Positions 1-19,790 are shown, counted from the stretch's first letter. The stretch: 64,000 nucleotides of DNA from Paragorgia papillata (GCA_035771165.1 JAWNZC010000291.1:491001-555000); one strand, 5' to 3'. Program-made: numbers and translations. The notes: generated from the sequence alone by a model not told the origin.

Positions 1-19
1 ATTTCTTTCTTGTTAACAG

Positions 20-4647
<4,628 letters not shown>

Positions 4648-5216
4648 CAGTCAATGCGGAATTTTTTGGCCAACATTTGACAAGAGGAAAAAAGACTTTC
4701 CTCTATATGTCTTCTTCAACGTGAATTCGCCAGGCAACTTCAGTCAAACAATCATGTACAGAATCCTGTAGTTATATTACTAGTTCTAGTTTTATAGTTC
4801 TAGTTCTACTACAAGCTGGACTCTGAAAATACCGCTCGAATTTTGTTCTAATTCTTGCTGAGCCAACGTGGAAGACGCACGCTGAAACAAGACGCTCTCC
4901 CAGCTTGTAAAGTTTTACGTGTGTACTACTTACATACAAGACCTGATACTGCAGTTTGATAACCGACAATGTTGCATCGAGAAGAAAGCTTATACGGTGC
5001 CAAGATGGAGTATTCAGAAAAAAAATTAAAAAAACCCAGCGAATTTCCAAAAAACAATGGTGCGTAATAAGTGGAACAGTATATCGACGGGCGCAATTCT
5101 ACGTTCCGACGAATTCCGTTTTCCAACATGTTGAAGTATAATTTGGCCATCTGAGAGTCAAGATTAGTTTTATGAAGAGTCTCTTTTCGACTAATTCAAG
5201 ATGGCCAAAAAGGGAG

Positions 5217-5222
5217 AATAAA
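5217..5222 (+). promoter_or_regulatory. Candidate poly(A) signal of the kinase gene
   Basis: AATAAA lies 570 bp after the stop codon. The stretch 4648-5409 holds no gene that I can see and is most simply the 3' UTR and flank. Confidence 0.4.
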
Positions 5223-5419
5223 CTTAAGCCAATCCAAAATGAGAAGTGTTCTCTATTGGGTATACTGGCTTTGATCTGGTAGTTCCAGCGTTCAAAATGA
5301 ACTAACCATACAAGTTTAGATACAGTAGAGTAGAATGCAGATAAAATCTGTCCTGTACATAAGAAACTTCGCGTATTCTTCTACGAAGATAAACCAGTAT
5401 ATGTATTTTATTGGTCCTC

Positions 5420-5817
5420 GCCTAGTTACAGCCTGCTTCTCACTTGTCGTAAGAATCGGGGATGTTTCGTGTCCCCGATCATCTGGGATTGTTACGACAA
5501 GTGTCAACATAGTTGAAGTAACGTCCCAGACAGTCGTCGATCTGATCGGAAGCATCGCAAGAATCGGAATCATTTCTATTTGGAAAATGCATCCCAGATG
5601 ATCGCCGACGATCGGGGATTCTTACGACTAGTTACGACATGTGTGGACACTAAAGAACACTGGAACCACTCGTCTGGGACGATCGATGACAGGAAAAATC
5701 CTCGATTCTTACGACAAGTCACGACAAGTGTGAACGTGGCTGTCGCAAAAATCGCCGACAATCGGGGATAGAACTGTCCCCAATTCTTACGATTCTTACG
5801 ACAAGTGAAAACTAGGC
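5420..5817. repeat. Inverted-repeat element, TIR GCCTAGTT...CACTTGTCGTAAGAAT
   Basis: The left end (GCCTAGTTACAG, then CTCACTTGTCGTAAGAATC) is mirrored on the right (ATTCTTACGACAAGTG, AACTAGGC). Inside are several more copies of TTACGACAAGT and GATCGGGGA in both orientations, giving a compound fold-back. No transposase frame is present. Confidence 0.65.
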
Positions 5818-7067
<1,250 letters not shown>

Positions 7068-7453
7068 TATTTTAACCAGACTATTTTACTCTGTCTAACA
7101 CCAGACTATTTTACTCGTCTAACGCCAGACTATTTTACTCTGTCTAACACCAGACTATTTTACTTTGTCTAACACCAGACTATTTTACTCTGTCTAACAC
7201 CGGACTATTTTACTCTGTCTAACACCAGACTATTTTACTCTGTCTAACACCAGACTATTTTACTCTGTCTAACACCAGACTATTTTACTCTGTCTAACAC
7301 CAGACTATTTTACTCTGTCTAACACCAGACTATTTTACTCTGTCTAACACCAGACTATTTTACTCTGTCCAACACCAGACTATTTTACACTGTCTAACAC
7401 CAGACTATTTTACTCTGTACAACACCAGACTATTTTACTCTGTCTAACACCAG
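7068..7453. repeat. 25-bp minisatellite derived from a MITE core
   Basis: About 15 units of CTCTGTCTAACACCAGACTA + TTTTA. Reverse-complemented, a unit matches the 25-bp core (TCTGGCGTTAGCCAGA within TAAAAT...) of the TTAA-type MITE at 8906-9013 with about three differences. Confidence 0.85.
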
Positions 7454-7479
7454 TTGGTCTTTTGCCAGATATTAACTAG

Positions 7480-8900
7480 TAACTACGCTATTGTCAAGGT
7501 ATTTTAGTCGCATGCCACAGCAAGTGTTCGCGTCACCCGGAAATGTGTCGGATACCTATCGGCGGTTCAGTAACCGGGCATTTTTGTCAGGTTTAAGCTT
7601 GTCGCTTCTAGTGATGATTAAAACGATTGATCGAATGGTTTAAAAATCTTAATTCATTGCCCTTGCCATAGTCAACCATATCTAGTTTTCAAATACGAAC
7701 CACTTTTGGCGTCGCAGACGCGCATATCCGGCTCTCGTTTTCTCCGGAAATTGATCTCGACGCTCAGCAGGAATTGTGAATGAATTGTGGAATGTCGCGA
7801 AAAATTCGAACGCCCACAGAAGGTAAACGAACGTTGACACATTTGCTGAAAGTTTTCAAAATAAGTTTGATAAACTAATGTGACGAAGGAAGGAAGAGAG
7901 GAAAAAAGAAAGGAAGAAAGGAAGGAATGGATGGAAGGATGGAAGGAATGGATGGAAGGATGGAAGGAAGGAAGGAAGGAAGGAAGGAAGGAAGGAAGGA
8001 AGGAAGGAAGGAAGGAAGGAAGGAAGGAAGGAAGGAAGGAAGGAGGCAGGGAGGGAGGGAGGGAGAGAGGAAGGGAGGGAAGGAAGGAAGGAAGGAAGGA
8101 AAGAAGGGAAAAAGGAAGGAAGGAAGGAAGGAGGGAGGGAGGAAGGGAAGGAAGGAAGGAGAGAAGGAAAAAAAGGAAGAAAGAAAGCGTCAGAAATAAA
8201 GGTGCGCATCATTATATAAACTGCAAGTGTTGTTATCGACTATATCACAAAAATGGCCGCCGAATTAAGTTTCTTTTATATACATATAAATTAGCCTTAT
8301 GAACTCGTTTTCATGTGGAAAATTCAAAATAATTTTTACTTTAAAACGAGGTCATAAAGGCTAATTTATATGCATATAAAAGAATTCTAATTCGGCGGCC
8401 ATTTTTGAATAAGGTCTAAACAGTTTTAATTTACAACGCGCATTTCCGGTCCGGCTAAGGTTACTAAAGATTAAAGAATAATTGAGTGACCTTGATTAGC
8501 ATAACAACTAGCAAGGCCAGGGCTATTTTTTCTGTGTTGAAGACGTTGGAAGAGAAAGAAAAGTTTCGTTCATCAATTGAGACACTTTTTGGATACTCAG
8601 ATATACTCTTACGAAGAAGTAAGTAGTCAAGTGTGTGGGTAGTCTACTACTCCATGTAACACATTGATATATTCAGCGGCTGAGGTTTAGAGTTCCTCAT
8701 TTCACACTGTCAATCGAAGATTCCTTGTTTCTTCTCCCGTGTCGTCATAAATTGAAACACTTTTGAACAACCGTACTCTAGAGATTCAGTACTGAACAAA
8801 GCTATAGTATAGTCAGCATGTAACTGCTTCACTGATGGTCTATTAGAATTTGTGTCACGTAAACAATACTATATTGCACACTGGGTGTTTATATTTACAC
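7480..8900. repeat. Duplicated intergenic block, copy 1
   Basis: It shares long stretches with 18440-19760, 34540-34860 plus 40385-40930, and 49240-50650. Shared landmarks are TTTGTCAGGTTTAAGCTTG, the GGAA tract after ACTAATGTGACGAAGG, and CTTACGAAGAAGTAAGTAG. Each copy precedes one of the receptor genes, so this block is part of the tandem unit. The GGAA tract is at 7885-8196. Confidence 0.8.
8249..8406. repeat. Palindromic MITE, AAAAATGGCCGCC ends
   Basis: Arms of about 65 bp: AAAAATGGCCGCCGAATTA and ATATAAATTAGCCTTATGA on the left are mirrored to GGCGGCCATTTTT at 8406. It is absent from the paralogous blocks, where the flanking sequence continues without it. Confidence 0.8.
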
Positions 8901-9389
8901 GTTAATCCTTTATTGGCCAGGTTTCCGGGAGCTCTCCCCTTGACGAGTAAAATCGTCTGGCGTATAGCCAGAGTAAAATTGTCTCGTGTTAGCCAGAGTA
9001 AAATCGTCTGGCCCATAGGCGTACGAGCCGGGGGGGCTGCAGCCCCCCCAGGTTTGAGAAAAATAGTCTATTCGGGCAAAAATGGTCTGGTCATTCGGGA
9101 AAAATAGTCTTCTCAATAATATTTTAATGTTATATATAACATTTTCACCTGGGTGTTCCGGTCTTCCGTGTAGAGCTTCGTAGGTGTAACTTGACCTGAT
9201 TTGAAGTAGTTTCACTGCTTAGGCGCAGCTACATGTCATTTACTAAAAATAGACCCTACATGATAATGCGCTATAATCAACAAAGCAACTAAGCAAGTAA
9301 TAAACAGTTTAAACACATTCTACAATCCAACAGTCTTCTCGAGTCGTCTTTCTCTATCTGTTTACTCCCTAGTCCCTATCTGTTACGAT

Positions 9390-12184
9390 ATGCTATCAAA
9401 GTCGTCTCGTAAACGATCCTATCGATATCGCGTTCGGTGCGAGGAATGCGACAAGGAATTCGACAGTGATTATAAAGCAGTCCATTCTCGGATAGTTCAC
9501 AATGGTAGAAAAGTAAAATGTCAACCGGTGATGGAATCATCTGATTCATCGCAGTCGAAATTAAGCAGTTTCTTTACCAAAAGTGGTACAGCCACCAAGC
9601 AAACTAACCAGCTGAGTGAGCTGACATTAACAGAGGCTAGACCGACTGGCAGTAAAGATTTGGGGGCCACGTCGTCAAATGTGACAGACCCAGCAAAAGA
9701 TAAGTCTGAGAAGGAGCCCATGCATGAAGCCTTAGCTGAACCAATATCTGTGGAAATTGAAAAGTTGTATCCATCACTGCTCAGAGAAACTGATGAACGC
9801 AACGTGTCGATGGCCAGTGAAAACCATAGCTCCAATGACAGTGTGTCCTTAGCCAGAGAAGTTGAATCGGATCAGGAGGTACAGCGAGTTGTTGCAGGGC
9901 TTGCACCAGGGTCGAGTATTGCGCCACCTATGGCAATGGAAGATCTCCCTCCAGCAGCATATACTCCAGGCGAACAGTCAGAGAAGGCGTCAATTTTCAG
10001 TCAGGCCACTGGAGAAATATCTACTTGTCAGGCCCCGAAACAACCTATATTAGCTGAATATCCTACAACAAAATTCGTCAATGAATCATTTGCACGAAGA
10101 TTCCAACCTGAATGGTACAAGAAGTATCCCTGGATTAGTTATGAAGTCGATAAAAACGCGTGCGTGTGTTTTGCCTGTGCGGAATTTGAGAAGGATACTT
10201 CATTCGTGTATACAAATTGGAAGAAGCCGTCAAAGCTAACTAAACATGGCAAAAGCGAAAATCATGTCAGATCTATGACAAGATGGGCGCAGTTGAAGGC
10301 AATGCAGAAAAAGAAAACATCTGTTCTGCAGCAGCTGAATAGTGCTCATCAGGAACAGGTTGCAAGTAACAGGCAGTATTTACAAGTAATCATCGAATGT
10401 TTGATGTTTACTGCGCAGCAAAATCTTGCCACGAAAGGTCATGAAGAAAGTCGGAAGGATATATGGGAGGTATCTGATATAAACAGAGGAAACTTTCTCT
10501 AATTACTATGCCTAAGATGCAACGATTTACCTTGGCTGAAGTCTAAACTTCAAAGCCAGCTCCAGTCACACGCCAAGCGGACATCACCTGCTATCCAAAA
10601 TGAGCTACTAAATTTAGTGGCAAACTTTATGCTTGAGAGAATTGCTGCAGAAGTGAGAAGTAGCGAATATTACGGAATTATTGTGGATGAAACGTCGGAT
10701 ATCAGTCGAGCAGAACAGGTTTCCCTATGCCTGAGATACGTTTTCAATGGCGAAACCAAAGAGACGTTTGCTGGTTTCTACCCAACTGCCTCCACAGAGG
10801 GAGAAGTATTGTATAAGCTTTTAAAGACAGCCGTCAGTAAGCTTGAGTTGAGTTTGGAAAACATAGTTGCAGAATGCTTCGATGGCGCTGCAAACATGAG
10901 TGGTGCCCATAAAGGCCCTGCCACGCGCATGAAAGAGTGTTCACCGCTTGGGATATACGTTCATTGCTATGGTCATCGACTCAACTTGGCACTACAAGAT
11001 ACTATGACTGAAATTGAGCCACTTCGGAATGCTCTAGGCACTATCCAGAGTATTTACAACTTTCTAGAAGGGAGTACTAAGCGCCACGCCTTCTTCAAGG
11101 ATATCGAAGTGGACGATGAGGAGCACGTCAGACTGACAATCAAGTCGCTGAGTGTTACTAGATGGTCCTGTCGCTGGGTAGCAGTAAAAGCAGTGGCAGA
11201 ACAAGTGCCGAAGATAATTGAAGCTCTTCTCACACTATCAAGAGACCGCGATCCGAAGACCTACAATGACAGCAATTCGCTACTCCGCGCAATTTGTGAC
11301 TTTCAATTCGTTTTTGGCTTGGTGGTATTGAAGGTTATCTTATCCAACACTGATGGTCTAAGCAGATATCTACAAGGAAAGAAGATGGATGTGGTCACAG
11401 CGAAGAAGACAGCTGATGCCGTGATCAAGACACTAAGTGGATGTCGTAATCAAGAAAGCTTCGATTTGTGTGATCAAGCGCCGATATCACGGCACAACAA
11501 ATCAAGAAAGGAATTGAGGGCACGCAGTTTACTTTCAGGGATGCAAAGGTACCAAGGGCCAAACCTTCGCGCCGGCGTCAGGCACTTGTCAATGAAGCGC
11601 CCGAAGCGAATGATGCAATGCAAAACCGGACAGTAGAAGACCATTTCCGTATCACCTGCTACTATGCAAGCCTTGACAAAGTTGTCGCGGAAATGAGATC
11701 AAGATTTGAAGGCAATGATCAAAAGGTGTTGTGTGCACTAGCAGATGTTGTCTTCAGCAGTTCTCCAACCAACGCAAATATTAAATTTGTGTCGGAGTTC
11801 TATGACGTTGACAGTGAACTTCTCAGCAGCGAGAAGGCAATTTTCGAGAATCTTGATGCTGACTCATGCGCCGAGAGAAATAACGCTGCAATGATGGTGA
11901 AAACCATGTATCAAAATGGTGTTCACGATGTTCTGCCCGTTGCTTACAAAGTTTTTTCAATTCTGGCCGCAATCCCAGCAACATCCTGCTCTGCTGAGAG
12001 GTCGTTCAGTGCTCTTCGCCGCTTGAAAACCTATCTTCGAAGCACAATGGGCCAAGAACGGTTAAGTAGCATCGCCCTTATTAACATCGAGAGAGCTTAT
12101 GCAAACAAGACGCTAAAGAACGATATGCAAAGGATAATTGACAATTTCGGACAGCGACATAATCGTAGTTCTTATTTCTTCTAA
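9390..12184 (+). pseudogene. hAT transposase with TTF-type zinc finger, broken
   Basis: The frame opens at 9390 with a CxxC...H zinc-finger-like segment (CEECDKEF) and a Ser/Thr-rich linker. A TTF-type finger (about residues 230-310, CVCFACAEF, KLTKHGKSENH) follows. An in-frame TAA at 10500-10502 lies where relatives read NRGNFLELL, most simply a GAA-to-TAA change. Reading continues in frame from 10503 with RNase-H-fold motifs (IIVDETSDIS, ECFDGAANMSG, CYGHRLNLAL, SVTRWSCR). A one-base frameshift near 11450-11485 moves the reading to the frame of 11618-12184, which ends with the hAT dimerisation motif SCSAERSFSALRRLK. Two disabling lesions make it inactive as sequenced. Its product would have cut and joined hAT ends in the nucleus. 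Confidence 0.92.
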
Positions 12185-12424
12185 AACATTTGATTCCCGA
12201 ATCGCGACTAATTCGTCATTTGTATGAACAAATACTTCTCGAAACTAGCGCCGTGAGACAAGCACATATTATTAACTATGAAATAACATGTAGCTATGTA
12301 CCTTTTTCCTTTCTTTGTAAATAATTGTAATCACTTTGAAATTAACTTACATTAGAAGTGGTCAAGTGGCTAAATAAAGATTACCCTTACGAACTTCGTA
12401 ATGAACTTCGACCTTTGTAATGGC

Positions 12425-12564
12425 TAAAGGCTTTCCACTCAGGAATATTTTCCGCAGGACCGGAACGTGTGAGCTCTCGGTCGGAACTAATGACTTTAAC
12501 ACAAAGGAAACTTTCCTGTCCGTTCCTATCCTACGGAAGATTTTCCTGAGTGGAAACTAGCCTT
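12425..12564. repeat. Small MITE nested in the hAT 3' region
   Basis: Inverted arms TTTCCACTCAGGAATATTTT and AAGATTTTCCTGAGTGGAAA surround a short core containing paired TTTCC(G)/GGAAA motifs. Confidence 0.65.
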
Positions 12565-12833
12565 AATTCTAATCCTAGTTCCTCTAGAATGTTCTTGCTT
12601 TTAAGGATAACGCAGTATGGATAACGATGGAAAATCTTGTTCTTCAGGGGGTTATGTTGTCGATAGCCTCACGATATGACGTCATATGATGTCATATGAC
12701 GTCACAATTCATTCGGGCAAATTCTGTTCAGCCCCCCCTACAAAATTTTGCTCCTACGCCTATGGTCTGGCCTTAGCCAGAGTAAAATTAATAAGTTGCC
12801 AAAAGGCAACTGTGGCCAGTATTAAAGGGTTAA

Positions 12834-13668
12834 AAGAAGATAGTTTTTAATCCGTTATAATATTGGCCAGGTTTTCGGGAGCTCTCAGTCCCCTTGACGA
12901 GTAAAATCGTCTGGCCGTTAGCCAGAGTAAAATGAATCTGGCGTTAGCCAGAATAAAATTAATAAGTTGCTAAAAGGCAAGCCAAACATCAAACCGCTCT
13001 CTTGAAAAAATTATTTGTCCTTGTATATTGGTGATAAATAATTACGGATTTACGGGACATATTGTTTATTTGTGGCGCTTGTAGTAATATGTAAGTTACT
13101 ACGCGGGCGACAAATAAACAATACGCCCACCAAATATCATGTTATACTGTCTATTTATATAATTTAGTCTTCTACGTATACGGAAAGAGAAAGGCAAAAC
13201 GTTCGCTCGGCTTTGCTCTAGACTCTAGCCTGTAGTTCAATAATGATATAATTACTATTCATAACGCAAATCTTGGTTCTATTTCCCTTTATGTATATAA
13301 TATACTTTCGTCCACACTCTTCGGTGACCGAAAACGGAGCGTTTCGAAAACGCTCTCCAGAGTGGAGAAATTCGAAGGCGCCGTTTTTCTGCACCAGTGT
13401 GGACGGCACGATTATATTATCTTGGTTTCAGTCACCTAGAGCTATTCATTCATACCACTGTAGATCTTTTTAGCGTTTTACTAAAAGGCGAAAACGATTC
13501 GGAAACGATAGTGTGGACAGAAAACTTTTGATACGTTTTCGATACGAGGTCTCCGTTTTCGTTTGAAAAAAGGATTAGTGTAGACATGGCCAAATAATCA
13601 AGTGTATATATATATACACTAATACTTATATTGTTATTTAAACACCTATAGGTTTCGTCTTTGGCTAT
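12834..13668. other. Upstream region of receptor gene A
   Basis: A partial TTAA-MITE copy (12845-12990) is followed by a block homologous to the upstream regions of genes B, C and D (ATATTGTTTATTTGTGGCGC, GGCGACAAATAA, TTCGCTCGGCTTTGCTCTAG). An inverted-repeat element with GTCCACACT/AGTGTGGAC motifs lies at about 13308-13591. The CR1 fragment present upstream of B, C and D is absent here. A CCTATAG acceptor-like site just before the ATG could begin the 5' UTR exon. Confidence 0.6.
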
Positions 13669-16600
13669 ATGGCGTACTTTTCAACAAAGTGGGCGATTTT
13701 TCTTCTTGAAATATTTCTGATTTCCTACATATTCTGTAAACAAGGTAAATGTAACCGCCCTGGCGGATTGACAGTTCAATCGGATCAAAAAACGCGAGCC
13801 AGTCAATCCGGGTACATGTTTACACGGAGAATCCTATCTGCTTGGTACACTGTTTTCTGTTTTGGAACACTATTTTCTGTGCTTCCCTCAGTCTGAATCT
13901 GTGGGTAGTTGGAGGTATCTCTAGGTCTCTGTGGGTAGCTGGAGGTATCCGAGGTATCTGTGGGTATTTGGAGGTATCTGAAGGTAGCTGGAGGTATCTC
14001 TAGCTCTTTGTGGATAGCTGGAGGTATCTCTAGGTCTCTGTAGGTAGCTGGAGGTCTCTGTAGGTAGCTGGAGGTATCTCTAGGTCTCTGTAGGTAGCTG
14101 GAGGTATCTCTATGTCTCTATAGGTAGCTGGAGGTATCTCTAGGTAGCTGGAGGTATCTCTAGGTCTCTATAGGTAGCTGGAGGTATCTCTAGGTCTCTG
14201 TGGGTGACTGGAGGTTTCTGGATGTAGCTGGAGGTATCTGCGGGTATCTGGAAGTAGCCGAAGGTGTCTGGAGGTATCTAGAATTAGCTGTAGGTACCTG
14301 GAGGTATTTGTGGGTATTTGTGGGTATTTGTAGGTACCTGTGGGTAGCTAGAGGTAACTGGAGGTATCTGTGGGTATGTGGGTATCTGTAGGTATCTGTA
14401 AGTCTCTGTGGGTACTTAGAGGTAGCTGGATGCATTTGTAGGTATCTTTAAGTATCTGTAGTTATCTTAGTTTGTTTATTACTGTTGTCGAACTATTTTC
14501 TTTTTTATCACAGATTCCAAACCAGTGTTTCTGAAATCAAAAGTATACTATACGTCCAAAGTTGGCCAAACTGTGCGATTGAAGTGTTTGCTAGCCAATA
14601 CAACGAAAGCAAATATAAAATGGACAAAAGACGGAGTGAATGTTGGAAAGACCGGTGCCGTCAAGGGTCATTACCAAGTCATAAAGAGGAAAATGGGCGA
14701 TTTTCTTAGAATAAAAAACACAGAAAAGAAAGATGCTGGGGAGTATGTCTGCGAAGCTGTGAACAAATACGGTTCGGCCAGTCGGAAACTAAATTTGACA
14801 ATCAAAGGTAGGCATTGCAATACACGTGAATGCACTGGGTTATGACGTCAACCTCAACGACGACGTCCGTTAAACAAAATAATAATTTTTGCAAAACAAA
14901 GAGAATGAATAATTTTTAGGAATCATTTAGAGGAATCTCAACGCCGCCCTCGTTCTTTGTACAACACCACTTTCTTTCTTTCTTTCATTCTTTCTTCCTT
15001 CCTTCCTTCCTTCCTTCCTTCCTTCCTTCCTTCCTTCCTTCCCTTCCTTCCCTTCCTTCCCTTCCCTTCCCTTCCCTCCTTCCTTCCCTCCTTCCTTCCG
15101 TCCTTCCGTCCTTCCCTCCTTCCCTCCTTCCCTCCTTCCTTCCTTCCCTTCCTTCCCTTCCTTCCCTTCCCTTCCCTTCCTTCCTTCCCTCCTTCCTTCC
15201 TTCCTTCCTTCCCTCCTTCCCTCCTTCCCTCCTTCCCTCCTTCCCTCCTTCCTTCCTTCCTTCCTTCCTTCCTTCCTTCCTTCCTTCCTTCCTTCCTTCC
15301 TTCCTTCCTTCCTTCCTTCCTTCCTTCCTTCCTTCCCTCCCTTTCCTCCCTCCCTCCCTCCCTCCCTCCCTCCTCCCTCCCTCCCTCCCTCCCTCCCTCC
15401 CTCCCTCCCTCCCTCCCTCCCTCCCTCCCTCCCTCCCTCCCTCCCTCCCTCCCTTCCTTCCTTCCTTCCTTCCTAGTCACTTCCTCCTTTTGTTATTTCC
15501 CTCGGTCTATTAAAACTATTAACACGGCAAGTGAGAATCTCTTGTAGTCAAAGGGTTAACTGAGCTTATCTGCTCATCTCTCTCCTTAACATTTTGAGTC
15601 CTAGAACGATGTGGATGTTCATTATATTTCTTATTTTAAACCTAGGCGAGAATAAAAAAAAACGTGTTTCTGGAAAGGGTATGTGATAGAGCTTTATATA
15701 AACTATACATTTGTTATATTTTTGGTGTACATGTACATTTTTAATAACAAACATCTCTATATTGCTTTTTTCTCTCTAAAAAGGAAAACCTTGGTTTATT
15801 AAACCACCTGTTACTCCAGTACAATTCGTAGCTTTGCCAGTTTCAAGGGATATAAAGTTCATGTGCGAAGCTGATGGCGAGCAACCTATTTCATACAGAT
15901 GGTTTAAAAATGGCAAGAGTGCTATACACCGACGACTTGATCTTAGGATGAATACAACACGATGGTACCTGCGAATCAAAACTGCAATGCCTTTTGACAG
16001 TGGCTTGTACACCTGTGTTGTATCAAATAGGCTTGGAAATATTTCACTGAGTATTAAATTTACTGTTTTGGGTAAGTGAGAGCATTTCTGTTTGTCCGTA
16101 TAGTATAGACCACTTTCATAATGGTGATTAATTTGAATATTCTTTTATGTGAATCTTAATAAGTTTTTTTTTGGGCTTTGTTTGTGTGTCTGCAATTGTC
16201 TGTAACGAAAAACATGGTGACTTGTACATTTAAGCACAATCATTTGTGCATAGTAAATATTTTTTCTTGTATACAATTATCGAAACATAGGTCCTTAAAA
16301 AGATCAACTTTGGTAGGAATGAAGTTCTTGCTTAGTTAATCCAGGTTAACATGATAAACAATGTTTATCAACTGATTTGAGGTCGCAAAGCATTGTCGTT
16401 AAATGTACTGCAAGTGAGTCAAAAATGAACATTCTATGTTACGCTATACGTATGTGAGGTATGCTATTTAGACAAGAAAAACTGTTCCCACTAATCACGT
16501 AAATGTTCAATTGATAAACAGCTACGCAGGCTAATTGCGAAATTTCATTGCAGAACGAACAAGGCCAGTTTTATCAATGGGCTATCCCAAGAACAAAACA

Positions 16601-17628
16601 GTCAAAAGTGGCAGTAACGTAACGTTTGAGTGTCGAGAATTGGTCAGCTCAGGACTGACAGATTACCGGTGGCTGAAATGGAATAAGCTTCCAAAAAATT
16701 ACCCAAGAATGCAGTTGAAAGATTCAATACCAGATTCTAATTCTTCTGATTATGAGCTCGTCAATCCTCAACAGTATAAGGCGTTTAGAACGAGAGATAT
16801 AAATGATCAACAATTATACGGTGGAAGAGTTATTTTACAAAATGTGTCAAAAGAAGATGCGGGGCTCTACACCTGCCTTGTTAGTAACCATATTGGCCGC
16901 GTTTCAAGGAGTGCTTTCTTGATCATTGACGATACAGGTAAAAATATAATTTGCAACAGCTAGGTTACGTTTTAAAATATAAATTTATCAGAATCTCAAT
17001 TTTTCTGGGCTATAACCTCAATTAACTACGGAATTAAACGAAAACGAACGAACGAACGAACGAACGAACGAACGAACGAACGAACGAACGAACGAACGAA
17101 CGAACGAACGAACGAACGAACGAACGAACGAACGAACGAACGAACGAACGAACGAACGAATGAATGAACGAACGAACCAACCAACCAACCAACCACGAAC
17201 GAACGAACCAACCCACGAACCAACCAACCAACCAACCAACCAACCAACCAACGAACCAACCAACCAACCAACCAACCAACCCACTGTTAACGAAATCTGA
17301 GTCTAAACACATTGATTACAAGCCACAAATTTTATTAATATATATTTCATATATTCTAGAACCTACAGTTAACAGCCATAAACCAACGGACATACCCACA
17401 AAGATCGAAGAACGCGGAGAAATGAAACAGAGCAGTTCTAAGTTTATCATTATTTTGATAGTATTGTGCGTCGTTACCGTTCTGATTTTTGCGAGTATTG
17501 CTGCATATCTTGTTTACCAGAGAATGAAAAGCAAGGGAACAGCAGTGTATGATTTTCGGAATGTAGCACAACACCCGAAAAACCGTTTACAAAACGAGTA
17601 CGTTGATTTGAACCAGTACAAAATATGA
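13669..17628 (+). CDS. FGFRL1-like kinase-less receptor A (3 Ig + TM)
   Basis: Exons are 13669-13744, 14514-14807, 15646-15678, 15784-16071, 16554-16937 and 17360-17628. Every junction is phase 1 with AG/GT borders, giving 447 aa. Residues 1-25 form a signal peptide. Ig1 (26-123) has WTKDG and DAGEYVC. A basic 11-residue linker exon follows. Ig2 (135-230) has RWFKNGK and [15 protein letters not shown]. Ig3 (231-358) opens [16 protein letters not shown] and has the motifs [18 protein letters not shown] and SRSAFL. A membrane span lies at about 387-411. The 36-residue tail ends [11 protein letters not shown]. Ig order and motifs match FGFR/FGFRL1, but there is no kinase. By analogy with FGFRL1 it would bind FGF and/or heparan sulfate at the cell surface as a decoy or co-receptor (inferred). 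Ig3 begins two residues shorter than in B-D. The 3' flank to 18440 is conserved in B and C. Confidence 0.9.
13885..14458. repeat. GGTAGCTGGAGGTATCT minisatellite in intron 1 of gene A
   Basis: Irregular 28-30 bp units of GGTAGCTGGAGGTATCTCTA and TCTCTGTA. Shorter arrays of the same unit sit in intron 1 of B (30595-30830), C (42115-42340) and D (51828-52050), so the array predates the gene duplications and has changed length since. Confidence 0.9.
14966..15475. repeat. Pyrimidine tetranucleotide array in intron 2 of gene A
   Basis: TTTC, then TTCC, then CCCT repeats. The homologous intron carries TTTC/TTCC arrays in B (31324-31588) and D (52551-52813) and a much larger, interrupted one in C. 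Confidence 0.95.
17039..17281. repeat. (GAAC)n/(CCAA)n array in intron 5 of gene A
   Basis: Long GAAC run followed by CCAA repeats. Genes B, C and D have only 40-60 bp of the same motif at 33316, 47985 and 54598. Confidence 0.95.

Positions 17629-19790
<2,162 letters not shown>

Larger units (their letters stand above)
9014..12764 (+). mobile_element. hAT DNA transposon, 3.75 kb, decayed
   Basis: Terminal inverted repeats read CATAGGCGTACGAGC on the left and, reverse-complemented, CATAGGCGTAGGAGC on the right (one mismatch in 15). The flanks are perfect 8-bp duplications GTCTGGCC at 9006-9013 and 12765-12772, the target-duplication length expected for hAT. The single gene inside (9390-12184) has hAT domains. 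A small MITE (12425-12564) sits in its 3' part. Confidence 0.93.
8906..12829. mobile_element. TTAA-flanked MITE split by the hAT element
   Basis: The left end is TTAA (8902-8905), then TCCTTTATTGGCC. The right end is GGCCAGTATTAAAGGG, then TTAA (12830-12833). The MITE proper is 8906-9013 plus 12765-12829. TTAA duplication is typical of piggyBac-type insertion. The core carries repeated hairpins TCTGGCGTTAGCCAGA. A second, partial copy starts at about 12845. Confidence 0.7.

Noticed and set aside
13218..13473. Short ORFs on both strands upstream of gene A
   Set aside because: They overlap a MITE-like inverted repeat and show no protein motif.
17164..17628. Gene A last exon starting at an Asn/Gln/Pro/Thr-rich ATG at 17164
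   Set aside because: 17164-17359 is the CCAA repeat and intron; B, C and D share the acceptor at the position of 17360 but not the repeat.
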